From contig CALKVG010000134.1 of assembly GCA_937998045.1 (NCBI GenBank), positions 1 through 7,183 of the forward strand: a DNA stretch of 7,183 nucleotides, in the 5' to 3' direction. A program made the translations under genes and the position numbers. Of the stretch, positions 5,720-7,183 are shown piece by piece (the stretch's first letter is position 1; the number at the start of each line of letters is the position of its first letter). The DNA comes from an uncultured Myxococcales bacterium (lineage in GTDB: Bacteria; Myxococcota_A; Polyangia; Polyangiales; Polyangiaceae). The notes beneath the pieces are model-generated. The model did no database searches, was not told where the DNA came from, and saw nothing but the letters and a program-made list of their open reading frames with translations.

Positions 5720-6328
5720 TCAGGGAGCTCTTGGCTTGATGGGCGAGCCGAACGCCTGGTCGTCGCCGACGGCCGCCCCGGCGAGCGGGCCGTGGGGCAT
5801 CTGCTCGCCGTGCTGCTTGCGCTGCTGCATTTCGTACTTGCTCGGGCACTTCGCGAGGACGCTCGACGCCTCGAAGCTACCGTTTTCGCGAAGCTCGCCT
5901 TCCACCGTAACCCCCACGTCCATCTCAGGGACGTCGCGGAAGGTGTCGGGCACGACGCACTGGGCGAAACGAACCGGAAGGTCGGCGCCTCGCTTCTGGA
6001 TCGTGAAGCGGTACTCGCAAGGCTGGTCCCGCTTGACGAGGGAGCCGTGCACGAGGTCGCCCTCGGCCCGAACCGGTCGGCCCATGAACTTGCCCTTTTG
6101 AGCAAGGAGCTCGTCGACAGGCTTGGAGTAGATGGCCTTGTCTTGCATGCCCGTGAGGACGAGGGTCGCGATCGCGGCAGCGCCCATCGCGAGGGCCACG
6201 GCCGCGACAAGGCCGGTCCATCGTCTGCGGCCCGGCTCGTCCTCGTCGCCGGCGGCCTCGCGACCGTGGCGCTGGCGTGGCGGTCGTGCGTCAGCAGGAG
6301 CTTCGAACGGGTTCGGCTCGTCGGCCAT
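5720..6328 (-). CDS. ccmE: Cytochrome c maturation haem chaperone CcmE, Cys (CxxxY) type
   Basis: A 202-residue CcmE, the membrane-anchored periplasmic protein that carries haem from CcmC to the CcmF ligase for c-type cytochrome assembly. Order: cytoplasmic charged N terminus (1-36), one membrane helix (about 38-60), then the OB-fold beta barrel with K-P-V-D-E-L-L at 69-75, G-R-P-V-R-A-E-G at 83-90, V-P-D-T-F-R at 126-131 and V-E-G-E-L at 142-146. The haem-attachment site reads LAKCPSKYEM (158-167). Cys161 stands where classical CcmE has its haem-binding His, and Tyr165 is kept, giving the CxxxY form known from Desulfovibrio and archaea. Two more cysteines (C104, C124) could pair. The tail is His- and Gly-containing and variable. 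ATG 6328 is chosen over ATG 6367 because a good promoter covers 6340-6367 and 6328 leaves a normal N terminus (M-A-D-E-P-N-P-F). No other ccm gene is in the window. Confidence 0.9.
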   Translation of the reverse strand: MADEPNPFEAPADARPPRQRHGREAAGDEDEPGRRRWTGLVAAVALAMGAAAIATLVLTGMQDKAIYSKPVDELLAQKGKFMGRPVRAEGDLVHGSLVKRDQPCEYRFTIQKRGADLPVRFAQCVVPDTFRDVPEMDVGVTVEGELRENGSFEASSVLAKCPSKYEMQQRKQHGEQMPHGPLAGAAVGDDQAFGSPIKPRAP

Positions 6329-6339
6329 GGCTCGGCTAG

Positions 6340-6367
6340 ATCGTAGCGTCGCCTCCCATCGCGTCAA
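6340..6367 (-). promoter_or_regulatory. Sigma-70-like promoter of ccmE
   Basis: On the minus strand TTGACG (6367-6362) and TACGAT (6345-6340) are separated by 16 bp, close to the housekeeping consensus. The predicted transcription start is about 6333, leaving a leader of only about 5 bases before ATG 6328. This is the best-formed promoter in the window, and it argues against translation from ATG 6367. Confidence 0.55.
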
Positions 6368-6415
6368 ACGAGTCGCACACCCGTCGAGGCGTTCGCGGAA
6401 GGCGTCGTCACGGTG

Positions 6416-6421
6416 TACACT
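6416..6421 (+). promoter_or_regulatory. Possible -10 box upstream of the HNH gene
   Basis: The hexamer TACACT fits a -10 element, but no good -35 sits at normal spacing. A transcript from it would start near 6428, giving the HNH gene a leader of about 110 bases, or starting almost at the GTG at 6428. The 209-bp region 6329-6537 between the divergent ccmE and HNH genes holds this and the ccmE promoter, with no other feature I can support. Confidence 0.3.
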
Positions 6422-6537
6422 CGAGTGGTGACACCCGCTTCCGCGCTGCTCCTCGAGGACCCCGTCGCACCAAGGTCCGCCCTTCGCGGGACAAGATCGG
6501 GGCGAGCCGCGGGACCCTTGCCGCCGCTCGCCGAAAG

Positions 6538-7116
6538 ATGACCGACGTCCTTTCGCTTCCCGTACTCGTGCTCAACCGGCACCTTTCGCCGGTTCAGGTG
6601 ACCACGGTCAAGCGCGCGGTCGTGCTCCTTTACGGCGGAGTCGCTCTGGCGCTCGACGAGGGGGGTGAGTCGTACGACTTCGAGGTCTGGCGCGAGCTCC
6701 CGGTTCGCGAAGAGGACGACGGCATACCGCTCGTCAACGGTTCCCTTCGGGTCCCGCGCGTGGTGCATCTTCTCCGCTACGATCGAACACCGCGCGTCAC
6801 GGTACGGCTGACGCGGCGCAATCTCATGTTCCGTGACGCCCATCAGTGTCAGTACTGCGGGCGCCGCCCTCCGCTGCGCGATTTGAACATCGACCACGTC
6901 GTTCCGCGCTCGCGCGGAGGCGACGACTCGTGGGAGAACCTCGTAACGGCGTGCCGAACGTGCAACCTGCGCAAGGGCTGGAAGACGCCGGAGGAAGCGA
7001 ACATGCGCCTCGCCCGTCGTCCCTTCCGCCCGAAGTGGACCATGACGGCGCAGATACTCCTGGGCAGCGGCTGGCGCTTCAAGGAGTGGGAGCCGTTTCT
7101 CAAGGCCGCGAGCTAA
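6538..7116 (+). CDS. HNH endonuclease family protein
   Basis: A 192-residue protein of a widespread bacterial HNH family whose cellular role is not settled. The N-terminal part opens with V-L-V-L-N-R and then V-K-R-A-V-V-L-L-Y-G-G at 24-34, typical of this family. The nuclease core is at about 98-150: zinc cysteines C104-x2-C107 (C-Q-Y-C-G), the catalytic I-D-H-V-V-P-R-S-R-G-G with D119 and H120, the E-N-L at 133-135 with N134, and the second pair C139-x2-C142 followed by N143 and K146. The third motif residue is Asn rather than His (an HNN form), as usual in this family. The only in-frame start is ATG 6538; it has just a gaaag abutting the ATG, not a spaced ribosome site. The stop TAA (7114-7116) lies inside the terminal palindrome. 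Being single and chromosomal, with no methylase beside it, it is unlikely to be a restriction enzyme. Confidence 0.9.
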   Translation: MTDVLSLPVLVLNRHLSPVQVTTVKRAVVLLYGGVALALDEGGESYDFEVWRELPVREEDDGIPLVNGSLRVPRVVHLLRYDRTPRVTVRLTRRNLMFRDAHQCQYCGRRPPLRDLNIDHVVPRSRGGDDSWENLVTACRTCNLRKGWKTPEEANMRLARRPFRPKWTMTAQILLGSGWRFKEWEPFLKAAS

Positions 7117-7183
7117 AGGCCGCTACGGGGCGACGACGGCGCCGTCGACGCCCCGTAGCGGCCTTTAGCTCGCGGCCTTGAGA
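7098..7183. repeat. 86-bp near-perfect palindrome at the window end
   Basis: Bases 7098-7140 and 7141-7183 are reverse complements with a single A-A mismatch (7133 against 7148), so 42 of 43 positions pair with no spacer; the centre is ggcgcc. The left arm holds the last codons and stop of the HNH gene. The inner part (about 7115-7166) has the form of a bidirectional terminator, with aaaggcc on one side and ggccttt on the other. The outer part repeats coding sequence in reverse, which a plain terminator does not explain. The palindrome reaches the final base and may continue beyond it. Confidence 0.95.
7115..7166 (+). terminator. Probable terminator of the HNH gene (inner part of the palindrome)
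   Basis: Directly after the stop codon a long GC-rich stem begins with aaaggccgc and ends with gcggccttt, the classic arrangement of a bidirectional intrinsic terminator. If the outer palindrome is an artefact, this inner stem could still be genuine, because a hairpin is just where a fold-back error would start. Confidence 0.5.

Noticed and set aside
5581..6210. Minus-strand 209-codon frame across the ccmE end and the intergenic repeat
   Set aside because: It is out of frame with ccmE, Ser/Arg/Pro-rich, and runs through the repeat array; a shadow frame.
6329..6367. Upstream ATG (6367) as the start of CcmE
   Set aside because: The added 13 residues would overlap a good promoter (TTGACG, 16 bp, TACGAT), and the shorter form has a normal N terminus.

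Overview
The window looks like the chromosome of a high-GC member of the Myxococcota, most likely a Polyangiales-type myxobacterium. The reasons are the strong GC bias at third codon positions, a membrane-linked Ser/Thr protein kinase beside an FHA protein, a lipid- or membrane-linked TPR protein with the small-residue segments common in this group, a Cys-type CcmE, and weak or absent Shine-Dalgarno sequences. The taxonomic call is inference. No tRNA, rRNA, CRISPR array, insertion sequence or phage gene was seen.

Left block, plus strand (1-2603): the 3' part of an anti-sigma-factor-like gene runs in from the left edge. It is followed after 28 bp by glutathione synthetase (gshB), then after 7 bp by a protein with two FHA domains and a single C-terminal membrane anchor. 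The FHA gene has a 42-bp tandem repeat inserted in frame inside its first FHA domain.

Central and right block, minus strand (2616-6328): read in the direction of transcription this is ccmE (Cys-type haem chaperone), then an exported TPR protein with two membrane segments, then a multidomain Ser/Thr kinase. The kinase has an N-terminal V4R-like putative small-molecule sensor, a glycine-zipper membrane segment and a C-terminal kinase domain. The kinase and FHA genes converge with only 12 bp between their stop codons. The 183-bp gap between ccmE and the TPR gene holds a hairpin and an 18-bp direct repeat.

Right edge, plus strand (6538-7116): an HNH endonuclease-family gene diverges from ccmE. 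Its last codons and stop lie in an almost perfect 86-bp palindrome that ends exactly at the last base of the window. This is either a very strong terminator region or a fold-back assembly artefact at a contig end.

Functionally the window joins redox and thiol functions (gshB, ccmE, perhaps the anti-sigma factor) to phospho-signalling (kinase plus FHA reader). The most interesting protein is the kinase: its sensor domain carries a Cys-His-Cys-Cys set with exactly the spacing I recall for the zinc site of V4R domains in phenol-sensing regulators. No stretch longer than 300 bp is without a gene.
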